NCBI GenBank assembly: GCA_029565595.1
Contig: JAKQNV010000161.1
Location: 1 to 54,365, forward strand
Direction: 5' to 3'
DNA: 54,365 nucleotides
Source of the DNA: Candidatus Cloacimonadota bacterium
GTDB taxonomy: Bacteria > Cloacimonadota > Cloacimonadia > Cloacimonadales > Cloacimonadaceae
The notes under the pieces were generated by a model, which saw only the letters and a program-made list of their open reading frames with translations, did not search any database and had not been told where the DNA came from. The translations under genes and the position numbers were made by a program. Of the stretch, positions 41,947-51,302 are shown piece by piece (within the stretch, counting starts at the first letter, position 1; every line of letters starts with the position of its first letter).

Positions 41947-42429
41947 ATGGAACTCAGGCTTGAAGAGCTTCAATTCCCCTCCGACGCCAATGTCATCTTG
42001 GGGCAGAGTCATTTTATCAAAAGTGTGGAAGACCTTTACGAGGTTTTAGTGAACAGCGTTCCTGAGATCAAATTCGGGCTGGCTTTTTGCGAAGCCTCCG
42101 GGCCCTGCCTGATCCGCAAGGAAGGCACAGACAGCGAATTGATCGAATGCGCTGTGGAAAACATGTTGCGCATCGCGGCCGGACACGCTTTCCTGATCGT
42201 ACTCAAAGACGCTTTCCCCATCAATGTTTTAAACGCTGTCAAGGACTGCCGCGAAGTGGCCAACATTTTTTGCGCGACCGCCAATCCGGTGCAGGTCATT
42301 TTGGCCCAAACCGAACAGGGTAACGGCATTTTGGGCGTCGTGGACGGTGAGCCGCCGAAAGGGATCGAATTGGACACCGATATCGCGCATCGCAAGGATT
42401 TTTTGCGCAAGATCGGTTACAAGCGCTGA
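41947..42429 (+). CDS. Adenosine-specific kinase family protein
   Basis: GQSHFIKSVEDLYEVLVNSVPEIKFGLAFCEASGPCLIRKEGTD...GHAFLIVLKDAFPINVLNAVK...NGILGVVDGEPPKGIE. Confidence 0.9.
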   Translation: MELRLEELQFPSDANVILGQSHFIKSVEDLYEVLVNSVPEIKFGLAFCEASGPCLIRKEGTDSELIECAVENMLRIAAGHAFLIVLKDAFPINVLNAVKDCREVANIFCATANPVQVILAQTEQGNGILGVVDGEPPKGIELDTDIAHRKDFLRKIGYKR

Positions 42430-42981
42430 ATGAAATATCGCTGTTTTATCGCACTGGAAACCCCGGACGCGGTGCATGCAAGCCTGAGTGCCAAACTGCG
42501 CCTGTTGAGACCGCAACCGGGCGTGAAATGGGTCGAGGAGCAAAACCTGCACCTGACGCTGCTTTTTCTGGGCGATGTGGAAGCCGGACTGATCCCTGAA
42601 TTGGAGGCCTTGATCCGGGAAAACGTATCCGGCTGCAGGACATTCCCACTGGCGCTGAAAGGCCTGGAACTCTTTCCGGCCCGCGCTCCGCGTCTGGTCT
42701 GGGCCAGCCTCGCCCATCGGGACGAAGAGCTGTTCCGCCTTCATAAAGAGCTGCTGGGCTCGCTGCGCCGCAACGGTTTCGAGCCGGATCCAAAGCCGCT
42801 CAAGCTGCATATCACGCTGGGCCGCATCCGCAACCAGCTTCCGCCCTTGCTGGAAAAGGAGATCATGGCCGGCGAAGTCGAACGTTCCTGGCAGAACTAC
42901 GGCACCCTCACGCTCTACCGCAGCGTCCTAAAGCCGGAAGGGCCGACCTATCACGTTTTGGAACAATATAAAATGCCATAA
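42430..42981 (+). CDS. thpR: RNA 2',3'-cyclic phosphodiesterase (LigT-like)
   Basis: RCFIALETPDAVHASL, two HxT motifs HLTLLFLG and HITLGRIR. Confidence 0.92.
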   Translation: MKYRCFIALETPDAVHASLSAKLRLLRPQPGVKWVEEQNLHLTLLFLGDVEAGLIPELEALIRENVSGCRTFPLALKGLELFPARAPRLVWASLAHRDEELFRLHKELLGSLRRNGFEPDPKPLKLHITLGRIRNQLPPLLEKEIMAGEVERSWQNYGTLTLYRSVLKPEGPTYHVLEQYKMP

Positions 42982-42993
42982 AAGGAAAGAACT

Positions 42994-44049
42994 ATGCAAG
43001 ACAAAAACAAAGACATGGCGCTCAAAACCGCGATCACGCAACTGGAGAAAAAATACGGCGTGGGCACCCTGATGCGCCTGGGCGACAAGCCGCAACAAAA
43101 GGTGGATGTGATCCCCACCGGGGCCTTCAACCTCGATCTGGCGCTGGGAATAGGCGGCATCCCGCGCGGCCGAGTCACCGAAATCTACGGCGCCGAGGCC
43201 AGCGGCAAGACCACCCTGGCTTTGCACATCGCGGCCGAAACGCAAAAACTGGACGGCATCGTGGCCTTCATCGACGCGGAACACGCTCTGGACACGGCTT
43301 ACGCTAAAAAACTGGGTGTGAAGACCGAAGAACTTTTGCTCTCCCAACCTGATGGCGGCGAACAGGCCCTCGAAGTTTGCGAAACCCTGGTGCGCAGTTC
43401 AGCTGTGGACCTGGTGATCGTGGATTCCGTGGCAGCTCTGGTGCCCAAAGCCGAAATCGAAGGCGACATGGGCGACAGCCACGTCGGCTTGCAAGCCCGG
43501 TTGATGAGCCAGGCTTTGCGCAAACTGACCGCGATCGTCTCCAAATCCAATACTGCAGTTATTTTCATCAACCAGACCCGTATGAAGATCGGCGTCACCG
43601 CTTATATGAATCCCGAAACGACCACCGGCGGCGTGGCGCTGAAATTCTACTCTTCCGTGCGCCTGGAAGTCCGTTTCGCCGGAGCGATCAGGGCTGGCGG
43701 CACCGAAAGCGACGTCATCGGCGCCAAAACGCGCGTCAAGATCGTGAAAAACAAACTCGCACCGCCCTTCAAAACCGTGGTTTTCCCCATCATTTTCGGC
43801 GAAGGTATCTCCAACCTGGACATAATCCTCGACATGGCAACCGAAATGAACATCATCAAGAAAAGCGGCTCCTGGTTCTCCTACGAAGATACCAAACTCG
43901 GCCAGGGCGCGGAAAAAACGAAGCAGTATCTGAAAGACAATCCCAAACTGCTGGAAGAAGTCGAAACCAAGGTGCGCGAGAAAGCCAATCCCGAACAGCT
44001 CTTCAGTTCCGACCGCTCAAATGAAGCTGAGGATCCAGCCGAAGACTAG
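42994..44049 (+). CDS. recA: Recombinase RecA
   Basis: [60 protein letters not shown]. Confidence 0.98.
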   Translation: MQDKNKDMALKTAITQLEKKYGVGTLMRLGDKPQQKVDVIPTGAFNLDLALGIGGIPRGRVTEIYGAEASGKTTLALHIAAETQKLDGIVAFIDAEHALDTAYAKKLGVKTEELLLSQPDGGEQALEVCETLVRSSAVDLVIVDSVAALVPKAEIEGDMGDSHVGLQARLMSQALRKLTAIVSKSNTAVIFINQTRMKIGVTAYMNPETTTGGVALKFYSSVRLEVRFAGAIRAGGTESDVIGAKTRVKIVKNKLAPPFKTVVFPIIFGEGISNLDIILDMATEMNIIKKSGSWFSYEDTKLGQGAEKTKQYLKDNPKLLEEVETKVREKANPEQLFSSDRSNEAEDPAED

Positions 44050-44635
44050 GTTTTCGGCGCACGTCGAGATCGACGGAATTTGCCGGGGCACCCTTCCTCT
44101 GAGGGTGCTCCTGCAGTATTATCCCGCGGAATTTGCCGGAGAGGTCGGATCCGCTGAGGTTGAAGATCTGCTCAAACTCTTGCGGGATCAGGCTTTCAAC
44201 CTGTTGGTGGATTATCTGGCCAAGGCCGAACACAGCGAGTGGCAATGCCGGAATTTCCTGAAAAGAAAGAACTTTGAAGACTCCATCATCGAAGGCTGCC
44301 TGGCGCGGTGCCGCAAACTCAACTACCTGAACGACAAGAGGTTTTCCGAATTACTGGTCTCTTCCTACCTCGAACGCCGGGCCAGCAAACGCGCCATCAT
44401 CGCGAAACTGCGTGAACAACGAATATCCGAAACTATCTGGAGCCCTTTATTGGAGAGGCTTTACGACCCCAAACAGGCTTCCGGCGGCCTATCCGAACTG
44501 TTGCAAAAATACTGCCTCTCCCACCGCGGCCTGCCGCGCAACAAACTGAAGGAAAAAGCGTTCTCACATCTCTTCCGCAAAGGTTTCGAACTCGAGGACA
44601 TCCGCGCGGCCTGGGAAAGCCTCGACGGGGAATAA
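44021..44635 (+). CDS. recX: Regulatory protein RecX
   Basis: [54 protein letters not shown]...; overlaps the end of recA. Confidence 0.88.
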   Translation: MKLRIQPKTRFSAHVEIDGICRGTLPLRVLLQYYPAEFAGEVGSAEVEDLLKLLRDQAFNLLVDYLAKAEHSEWQCRNFLKRKNFEDSIIEGCLARCRKLNYLNDKRFSELLVSSYLERRASKRAIIAKLREQRISETIWSPLLERLYDPKQASGGLSELLQKYCLSHRGLPRNKLKEKAFSHLFRKGFELEDIRAAWESLDGE

Positions 44636-44663
44636 AAAAACCGGTTTCAGCGAAGAAACCGGT
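44634..44663 (-). terminator. Intrinsic terminator for the minus-strand gene at 44686-44967
   Basis: ACCGGTTTC-AGCGAA-GAAACCGGT with a 7-A run at 44634-44640 (U-tract on the minus transcript). Confidence 0.85.
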
Positions 44664-44685
44664 CTTGGGCTGATGTAAACAGGTC

Positions 44686-44967
44686 TCAGGACACTGAGTT
44701 CAGAATGCCGCCCATCGTCGCCGCAATGGCGCCCCAGGCAAAAACCGCGATCAAGATCCCGATCGCGTACATGATCAATGTGGCGATCGCCCAATTCCTG
44801 CGGTTGGGATTTTCGCTTGAACTGGCGGCCCAAACGATGAGCAGGATGAGATTGACCAGCGGGATCATCATGAGCAGCAGGGTGCCGATCCAGGAACCGA
44901 TCGAAATGACCGGGGCATCCTGAACCGGATAGTTCGTAGTCCGATATTGCGGGGCTTGCTGTTCCAT
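44686..44967 (-). CDS. Small two-TM hypothetical membrane protein
   Basis: MEQQAPQYRTTNYPVQDAPVISIGSWIGTLLLMMIPLVNLILLIVWAASSSENPNRRNWAIATLIMYAIG... Confidence 0.75.
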   Translation of the reverse strand: MEQQAPQYRTTNYPVQDAPVISIGSWIGTLLLMMIPLVNLILLIVWAASSSENPNRRNWAIATLIMYAIGILIAVFAWGAIAATMGGILNSVS

Positions 44968-45081
44968 AGGGGAACCTCCTGATGTTTTTTTCCAGACTAT
45001 CGCGGCTGAATCTTCAGTCAAGGGATATTTGCGGACTTTAAACTTGACGCGTGTCCGGAGGATTGATTTTCTATACTGGGT

Positions 45082-45726
45082 TTAAACGCCGATCCGCTGG
45101 CAGTATTGATAGATGGGACAAGCGGAGCAACGCGGCTTGCGCGGGTAACAGAGATTCTGGCCGAAAGCGACCACGTAGGAATTGTAAGTGAGCCAGTGTT
45201 TTTCCGGCAGGATTTTCCTTAGCGCCATCTCACTTTCCAGCGGGTTTTTGGTTTTGATGTAGCCCCAACGGTTGCTGATCCGGTGCACGTGCACGTCCAC
45301 GCAGATCGCCGGCAGGCCAAATGCCACCGCGCGCACGAGGTTCGCGGTTTTACGTCCCACGCCTGGAAGTTGCAGCAGATCGTCGATCTCCGCGGGTACC
45401 TGGCCGCCGAAACGGTCTCTTAAAACCTGCGGGAGTTGCTTCAGGTGTTTGGTTTTGTCGTTGTGGAACCCGACCTGGCGGATGATGGAGTCCAATTCCG
45501 CGGTGCTGAGTTTATCCAGGTCGTTGGCTTTGTGGACTACCTTGAAAAGTTCCGTGACGGCCTTCGTGGTCGTCTCGTCCTTGGTGCGCGCGCTGAGGAT
45601 CGTGGCTACCAGGACTTTGAAGGGATCTTTGGTCTTGGCCTGGATGAAGTCCACGACCGGAGTTTTGACTTGGTGGAAATGCTTTTCCAGTTCCTGCATC
45701 ACGGCGTCGATGTCGAATTTGGGCAT
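45082..45726 (-). CDS. nth: Endonuclease III
   Basis: LLQLPGVGRKTANLV, VDVHVHRISNRWGY, CYPRKPRCSACPIYQYC (CX6CX2CX5C Fe-S cluster). Confidence 0.96.
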   Translation of the reverse strand: MPKFDIDAVMQELEKHFHQVKTPVVDFIQAKTKDPFKVLVATILSARTKDETTTKAVTELFKVVHKANDLDKLSTAELDSIIRQVGFHNDKTKHLKQLPQVLRDRFGGQVPAEIDDLLQLPGVGRKTANLVRAVAFGLPAICVDVHVHRISNRWGYIKTKNPLESEMALRKILPEKHWLTYNSYVVAFGQNLCYPRKPRCSACPIYQYCQRIGV

Positions 45727-45809
45727 CAGTCCTTCCTTTGCAACTGATAAGAAAAATATGTTGCACAAATCCGCACGGCTTCATTCTTGTCAACCAGAAG
45801 GAGTTTGCC

Positions 45810-46478
45810 ATGTGCGGAAGATTCGCCCAAGTAATCAAGTACGACCGGCTGCAGAAACTGGAGAAGGAACTGCGCCTCACCCAAAAAGCCCAGCAGTTGG
45901 AACTGAATTTCAATGTGGCGCCGACGCAGACCGTATCCGCCGTACTCAGCCAGGACGCCGGACGCTACATCGGAGCGTTCCGATGGGGTCTCATTCCTTC
46001 CTGGAGCAAGGAAATCCCCTCCTATTCGATGATCAACGCCCGCGCTGAAACGATCACCGAAAAGCCGACCTTTCGCAGCGGCCTTCAGCGCCAGCGCTGC
46101 CTGCTCCCCGCCAACGGCTTCTACGAATGGCGCAAAAGTGACAAGCAGCCTTTTTTCGTCCACGCCGCCAACGACGACCTGATCTACATGGCCGGGATAT
46201 ACGACGCCTGGTACGGCCCCGACGGCAGTTATGTGCCTTCCCTGACCATCATCACGACAGCCGCCAACACCGCCATGAGCCAGATCCACGACCGCATGCC
46301 GGTCCTGCTCTTTGATGAAAACAGGCAGGCCTGGCTGGAACACAAAAACACCGACGCCTCCTCCTTTTTACCTTTGCTACAACCGGCTGCGGAGGATTCC
46401 ATCGCCATGTATAAAGTGGGTAAATTGGTAAACAAGGTGGGAAACAACACCGAGGAGTGCCTCCTGCCGGAAGAATAA
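45810..46478 (+). CDS. SOS response-associated peptidase, YedK/HMCES (SRAP) family
   Basis: MCGRFAQVIKY (Cys2), NVAPTQ, WGLIPSWSKE, INARAETI, RCLLPANGFYEW, HDRMPVLL. Confidence 0.95.
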   Translation: MCGRFAQVIKYDRLQKLEKELRLTQKAQQLELNFNVAPTQTVSAVLSQDAGRYIGAFRWGLIPSWSKEIPSYSMINARAETITEKPTFRSGLQRQRCLLPANGFYEWRKSDKQPFFVHAANDDLIYMAGIYDAWYGPDGSYVPSLTIITTAANTAMSQIHDRMPVLLFDENRQAWLEHKNTDASSFLPLLQPAAEDSIAMYKVGKLVNKVGNNTEECLLPEE

Positions 46479-46529
46479 CAGTCTTCCGTTCAGTCCCCAT
46501 CAAGCTTTGTAAGGTCTTCAAAAAAACAC

Positions 46530-46558
46530 TTGACGTTTACACCTTATCTACCTATTAT
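46530..46558 (+). promoter_or_regulatory. Sigma70-type promoter candidate
   Basis: TTGACG, exact 17-nt spacer, TATTAT; upstream of the C25 peptidase gene. Confidence 0.6.
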
Positions 46559-46608
46559 GTTTGAACTTATCAATAACGATGAATCTGAGTCCCAAGGGAT
46601 TGAATAAT

Positions 46609-49600
46609 ATGAAAAAACTGATTTTACTCAGCGGGCTGATCGCCCTTTGCGGAGCGGCTTTTGCCCTCACGCTCAACCTTAATGTGGATCCCGCCGCCTG
46701 GACCGGCCAGACGCGTGGAATGCAGACCGAGCCTCTGTTGGAGCCGGGAGTTCCGCAACTGAATTATGTGCCGGTGCGTGTCCTGCTGCCTTTCGGAGAA
46801 AAGGTGCAAGGCGTAACTATAACCTGTTCCAATCCCGTTCTGCAAAGGGAAAACCTGGTTTTGGACTACGTCCGCGCCCAACAGCCGACTTCGCAGCCCC
46901 AACCCGACGCGACGGTTCCGGATCCGGCGATCTGGAACAGTTCCGCGCTTTATCCTGTTAGGGATTTCGAGTATCTAGGCACGCAGTTCATGCGCGGTTA
47001 CCAGATCGCGGTGCTCAATCTTTTTCCCTGGAAGTACAATCCGGTCGCCCGTGAACTCTTTGCCAGCGCGGATTTCGAGATCGAGATCGACACCGCCTGG
47101 GACGCCGTAACGGCGGAAAAATCCGCCAATTTCTTTGCCCCCGCTTTGAGTGATGCCGACGTCCGCGCTTTGGTTCTGAATCCTGACATTGCCAGCAGCT
47201 ACAGCGCCGCCCCGGCCTGGCGTTCGCACACTCCGCAGAGCCGTCTGATCGACCTGACCGTCCCCAAAAAGATGATCATCGTTACCAACGACGCCAGTGC
47301 GTCCTACTTCCAGAATTACATCCAGTGGCGCGCCAACCAGAACGTCAGCACCGCGGTGTACCTGACCTCGGATATTTATTCTTCCTACACTGGGACGGAC
47401 AACGCCGAAAAAGTCCGTAATTTCATACTCGATGCCTATCAAACCTGGGCCGGGACCTCCGAGCCTTTGGAATACGTGATCCTCGGCGGCGACGACGAGA
47501 TCGTGCCGCTGCGCGGCTGCTACGGCCAGGTGGGCGATACTGTCGATCAACGCATGCCGACGGACATCTATTTCAGCAACCTAGACGGCACCTGGAACGC
47601 CGACGGAGACTTGCTTTGGGGCGAACAGCTCGACGAAGTGGACATGTTGCCCGAAGTCCATATCGGCAGATTTCCCGCGGAAACGGCGGCCGAATTCGCC
47701 AACATGTTCCGCAAGATCGAATACTACGTCAACAACAACACTTTCAGCAACAACATCGCTATCATGTTCGGCGAAAACCTGAACTGGAATCCCGTCACCT
47801 GGGGCGGCGACTACAAAGACGACGTTGCCACGCACATTCCGGAGTCCTACCATCTGCGCACCATGTACCAGCGCGATGGCACCTACAGCGAACAGGGCGT
47901 TTGGAACGCCATCAACAACGGCGCCCACGTGATGAACCACATGGGCCACGCGAACGAAACATTTCTGATGGGCCAGGGCAACAACACCATCGAACAGCTG
48001 GATAACAGCGAATACGGATTCCTCTACACGCAAGGCTGCTATCCCGCCGCTTTTGACCAGGCTACCAGCGGCGACGGCGAAAGCATCGCCGAACATATGG
48101 TCACGACCGACGGCGGCCTCTTTGCCTTTATCGGCAACACCCGTTACGGCTGGTACGCGCCCGGCAGCATCAACGGCGCTTCGGAATTCTATGACCGCCA
48201 GTATTTCGTCGGGCTTTATGAAACCCTGAACACCCAGTTCGGCAAGGCCCTCAGCTATTCGCGCCTGCAAAATCTTAACGCGGCCCTGAGCAACGATGTG
48301 ATGCGCTGGTGCTACTACGAGGTCGTCCTGTTTGGCGATCCCTCCATCGAGGTCAAATACCCGGATCCCTCGCTGCCTTTGCTCAGCCTGGAAAACTACA
48401 CCATTTCGGACGTCGAGGGCGATAACGACGGCAGCATCAACCCCGGCGAGATCTTGCGCATTTATCCGGTGATCCGTAACGAACAGGGTTGGGCCACGGC
48501 CTACAACGTCAGCGTCAGTTTGGAAGACCTTCCCGCCGGAGTGCAGATCCTGGACGGCGGTCTGACCATTCCGCAGATCCAACCCGGCCAGACCAACGAT
48601 CCCAACCTCTTCATCCGCTTGCAATTGCCAACCGACAGCGGCTACGGAAATTACACCCTCCGCCTGGTCCTGGACGCGGTGCACCCGGTCACCAACCTCA
48701 GCATCGGAGTGCGCAAATTCAAGATCGATTATACAATTACACTGATCGACAATCGCTTCCCCTGGGATTGCCAGGTCGGCACCAAATCCGCCCCCATCGT
48801 CTATGACATGGACGGCGATGGCAGCCTGGACATCCTGTATCAGGACGTCTTTGGCGAAGCGTATTACATCAACGGCCAGGGCGACGATTTCGACGGCTTC
48901 TATAACGGCCCGCAGCAGGACATCATGCGCAGCTCGGCCTTTGGCGACATCACCGGCGACGGCAGCCCCGAAATTGTTTACGCCAGCCGCACGGGACACA
49001 TTTTCGCCTCTTCCGGAGAAGGCGTCCAGATCCTGAATTATCAAGGCGGCAGCCCCTTCCTTTTCACTCCGGTGATCGCCAGACTCGATAATTCCGGCAC
49101 GGACAAGGTCGTGGCCGGGTCACTGAACGGAAACCTGCACGCCGTCAATGCCAACGGTACGCCCGTCAGCGGATTTCCGGTCAACCTGGGCTCCGCATTT
49201 TACTCCGAACTGGCAGCCGCAGACCTCGACGGGGACGGCGCTATGGAGATCATTGCCGGCACTCAGGACGGCAAACTGCATATCGTCCGCGGCAACGGCA
49301 CCGAGTCTTCCGGATTCCCCATCCAACTTGACGCCGCGATCACCGGCGCGCCTGTCGTGCTTGACGACAACAGCATCCTGGTGGGCACGAACACCCACGC
49401 TCTGCGTATTTCGCACCAGGGATACATCCTTTTCAACGAGCCGATCGAGTCGCCCATGGCCGGCGGCGCGGTCCTGGCGGATATGGACGGCAGCGGCGAC
49501 CTGGACATCGTTTTTGTCACGCTGGGCGGAATGCTCTATGAGATGTACCAGAACGGCGATGTCGCGGGCGGTTTCCCGGTTTCCCTGGGCGCCAATTTCA

Positions 49601-50223
49601 ACACCCCGCCGCTGATCGCCAATCTGGATGCTGATTACTACCCGGAAATACTGCTTTCCAGCTATATCAATTCGGTTTATGCCTACAACAACGACGGCAG
49701 CCCTGTGGCGGGATTTCCTTTCCTGACCTCGTTCAACGGCTGCACGCCCGGCACGCTCTGCGATTTTGACGACGACGGTATGCTCAAGCTTGTAAGCGGT
49801 TATTCGACCGGCGTTTTGGTGCTCAACCTGCGCCGCGCGGAAACGCCCGTCATGCCTTGGACGACGTATCGCGGCTCGCTCAAGCGCCAGGGCAGTTTTG
49901 CCGCCACTGGCTACGTGGAGGACGGAGACGTTACCGCGCCTGTGTTTTCCGACCGCTTGGGCCAAAATTTCCCGAATCCTTTCAACCCCAGCACCACCAT
50001 CTCTTTCCAGACCGCGAAGGACGGCGACGCCAGCCTTGCCATCTTTAACCTGAAAGGCCAGCTGGTGCGCCAGCTGCAGACCGGTTTCGTTGCCAAAGGC
50101 GACCACCGCCTCGTCTGGGACGGCCAAGACGCAAACGGCAAAACAGTCGCCAGCGGAGTGTATCTCTACCGCCTGCAGACGCGGGACGCCGTCCTCACCC
50201 GGCGCATGTTGCTGGTGAAATGA
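46609..50223 (+). CDS. Gingipain-like C25 family cysteine peptidase with FG-GAP/VCBS-like propeller and T9SS CTD
   Basis: YVILGGDDEIVPLRG, NHMGHANETF (His), TQGCYPAAFD (Cys), Asp-rich DxDGDG propeller repeats, C-term LGQNFPNPFNPSTTISFQTAKDG...DGQDANGKTVASGVYLYRLQTRDAVLTRRMLLVK. Confidence 0.93.
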   Translation: MKKLILLSGLIALCGAAFALTLNLNVDPAAWTGQTRGMQTEPLLEPGVPQLNYVPVRVLLPFGEKVQGVTITCSNPVLQRENLVLDYVRAQQPTSQPQPDATVPDPAIWNSSALYPVRDFEYLGTQFMRGYQIAVLNLFPWKYNPVARELFASADFEIEIDTAWDAVTAEKSANFFAPALSDADVRALVLNPDIASSYSAAPAWRSHTPQSRLIDLTVPKKMIIVTNDASASYFQNYIQWRANQNVSTAVYLTSDIYSSYTGTDNAEKVRNFILDAYQTWAGTSEPLEYVILGGDDEIVPLRGCYGQVGDTVDQRMPTDIYFSNLDGTWNADGDLLWGEQLDEVDMLPEVHIGRFPAETAAEFANMFRKIEYYVNNNTFSNNIAIMFGENLNWNPVTWGGDYKDDVATHIPESYHLRTMYQRDGTYSEQGVWNAINNGAHVMNHMGHANETFLMGQGNNTIEQLDNSEYGFLYTQGCYPAAFDQATSGDGESIAEHMVTTDGGLFAFIGNTRYGWYAPGSINGASEFYDRQYFVGLYETLNTQFGKALSYSRLQNLNAALSNDVMRWCYYEVVLFGDPSIEVKYPDPSLPLLSLENYTISDVEGDNDGSINPGEILRIYPVIRNEQGWATAYNVSVSLEDLPAGVQILDGGLTIPQIQPGQTNDPNLFIRLQLPTDSGYGNYTLRLVLDAVHPVTNLSIGVRKFKIDYTITLIDNRFPWDCQVGTKSAPIVYDMDGDGSLDILYQDVFGEAYYINGQGDDFDGFYNGPQQDIMRSSAFGDITGDGSPEIVYASRTGHIFASSGEGVQILNYQGGSPFLFTPVIARLDNSGTDKVVAGSLNGNLHAVNANGTPVSGFPVNLGSAFYSELAAADLDGDGAMEIIAGTQDGKLHIVRGNGTESSGFPIQLDAAITGAPVVLDDNSILVGTNTHALRISHQGYILFNEPIESPMAGGAVLADMDGSGDLDIVFVTLGGMLYEMYQNGDVAGGFPVSLGANFNTPPLIANLDADYYPEILLSSYINSVYAYNNDGSPVAGFPFLTSFNGCTPGTLCDFDDDGMLKLVSGYSTGVLVLNLRRAETPVMPWTTYRGSLKRQGSFAATGYVEDGDVTAPVFSDRLGQNFPNPFNPSTTISFQTAKDGDASLAIFNLKGQLVRQLQTGFVAKGDHRLVWDGQDANGKTVASGVYLYRLQTRDAVLTRRMLLVK

Positions 50224-50296
50224 AAGAAAGGCCTTGACACCGGATCGCCGTATCTAAAACATAGAAATATAAAAATATACTGATAAGGAGCACACC

Positions 50297-51217
50297 ATGC
50301 CCAAAGTACTGATCGCCACCGAAAAGCCCTTTGCCGCCGAAGCAGTGCAACTGATCAAGGCTGAACTTGACAAGGCCGGCTATCCCCACGCCTGGCTGGA
50401 GAATTACACCGATCCGAAAGATCTCCATGCCGCCGTAGCCGACGCGGAAGCCCTCATCATCCGCAGCGACATCGTGGATGAAGCCGTTTTCAATGCGGCA
50501 CCGGATTTGAAAATTGTCGTGCGCGCCGGCGCGGGATACGACAACATCGACCTCAAGGCCGCCACGGCACACAACGTCGTAGCCATGAACACCCCCGGCC
50601 AGAATTCCAACGCCGTGGCCGAACTGGCCCTGGCCATGATGATCTACATGGCCCGCGGAAAATTCAACGGCAAGAGCGGCACCGAACTTTCCGGCAAGAA
50701 ACTCGTTCTTTACGGATTCGGCTTCGTGGCCCGTTATCTGGCCAAAATGGCCAAAGGCGTCGGCATGGAAGTCTTTGCCTACGACCCCTACCTCAGCGCG
50801 GAGATCATGACCAAGGAAGGCGTGACAGCGCTGCATTCCGTCGAGGAAATCTTCAAGACCGGCGATTACATTTCCCTGCACATCCCGGCCACCGCCGAGA
50901 CCAAAAAGTCCATCAACTGGGATCTGCTTGGCCTGGTAAAACCCGCCTGCATCCTCATCAACACCGCCCGCAAGGAAGTCATCGATGAGGAAAGCCTGCT
51001 CAAGGCCTTCGCCGAAAAGAAGAAATTCCGTTATGTGAGCGACATCGAGCCCGAAAAACATGCCCAACTTATGGAACTCTACGCCGACCGTTATTATTGC
51101 ACTCCCAAGAAAATGGGCGCCCAGACCGAGGAAGCCAACATCAATGCCGGCGTCGCCGCTGCGCGCCAGATCGTGGCCTTCTTTGAAAAAGGCGACAAGA
51201 CCTACAAAGTGAACTGA
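50297..51217 (+). CDS. D-2-hydroxyacid dehydrogenase family, probable D-3-phosphoglycerate dehydrogenase
   Basis: RAGAGYDNIDLKAATAHNVVAMNTPGQNSNAVAELAL, VLYGFGFVARYLA, ILINTARKEVIDEESLL; TPKKMGAQTEEA in place of the usual catalytic PH motif. Confidence 0.85.
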   Translation: MPKVLIATEKPFAAEAVQLIKAELDKAGYPHAWLENYTDPKDLHAAVADAEALIIRSDIVDEAVFNAAPDLKIVVRAGAGYDNIDLKAATAHNVVAMNTPGQNSNAVAELALAMMIYMARGKFNGKSGTELSGKKLVLYGFGFVARYLAKMAKGVGMEVFAYDPYLSAEIMTKEGVTALHSVEEIFKTGDYISLHIPATAETKKSINWDLLGLVKPACILINTARKEVIDEESLLKAFAEKKKFRYVSDIEPEKHAQLMELYADRYYCTPKKMGAQTEEANINAGVAAARQIVAFFEKGDKTYKVN

Positions 51218-51242
51218 TCCCGGCTTTCGAAACCACCGATAC

Positions 51243-51269
51243 AAACCCCCGTCACCCAACGGGGGTTTT
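51243..51269. terminator. Bidirectional intrinsic terminator
   Basis: AAACCCCCGT-CACCCA-ACGGGGGTTT(T) between convergent genes. Confidence 0.88.
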
Positions 51270-51302
51270 CTCTTTCACCAATTTCCTCTACTTCAATGGC
51301 CT

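Noticed and set aside
45272-46048. 258-aa plus-strand ORF crossing nth and the SRAP gene
   Set aside because: Antisense to nth and out of frame with the clear SRAP protein.
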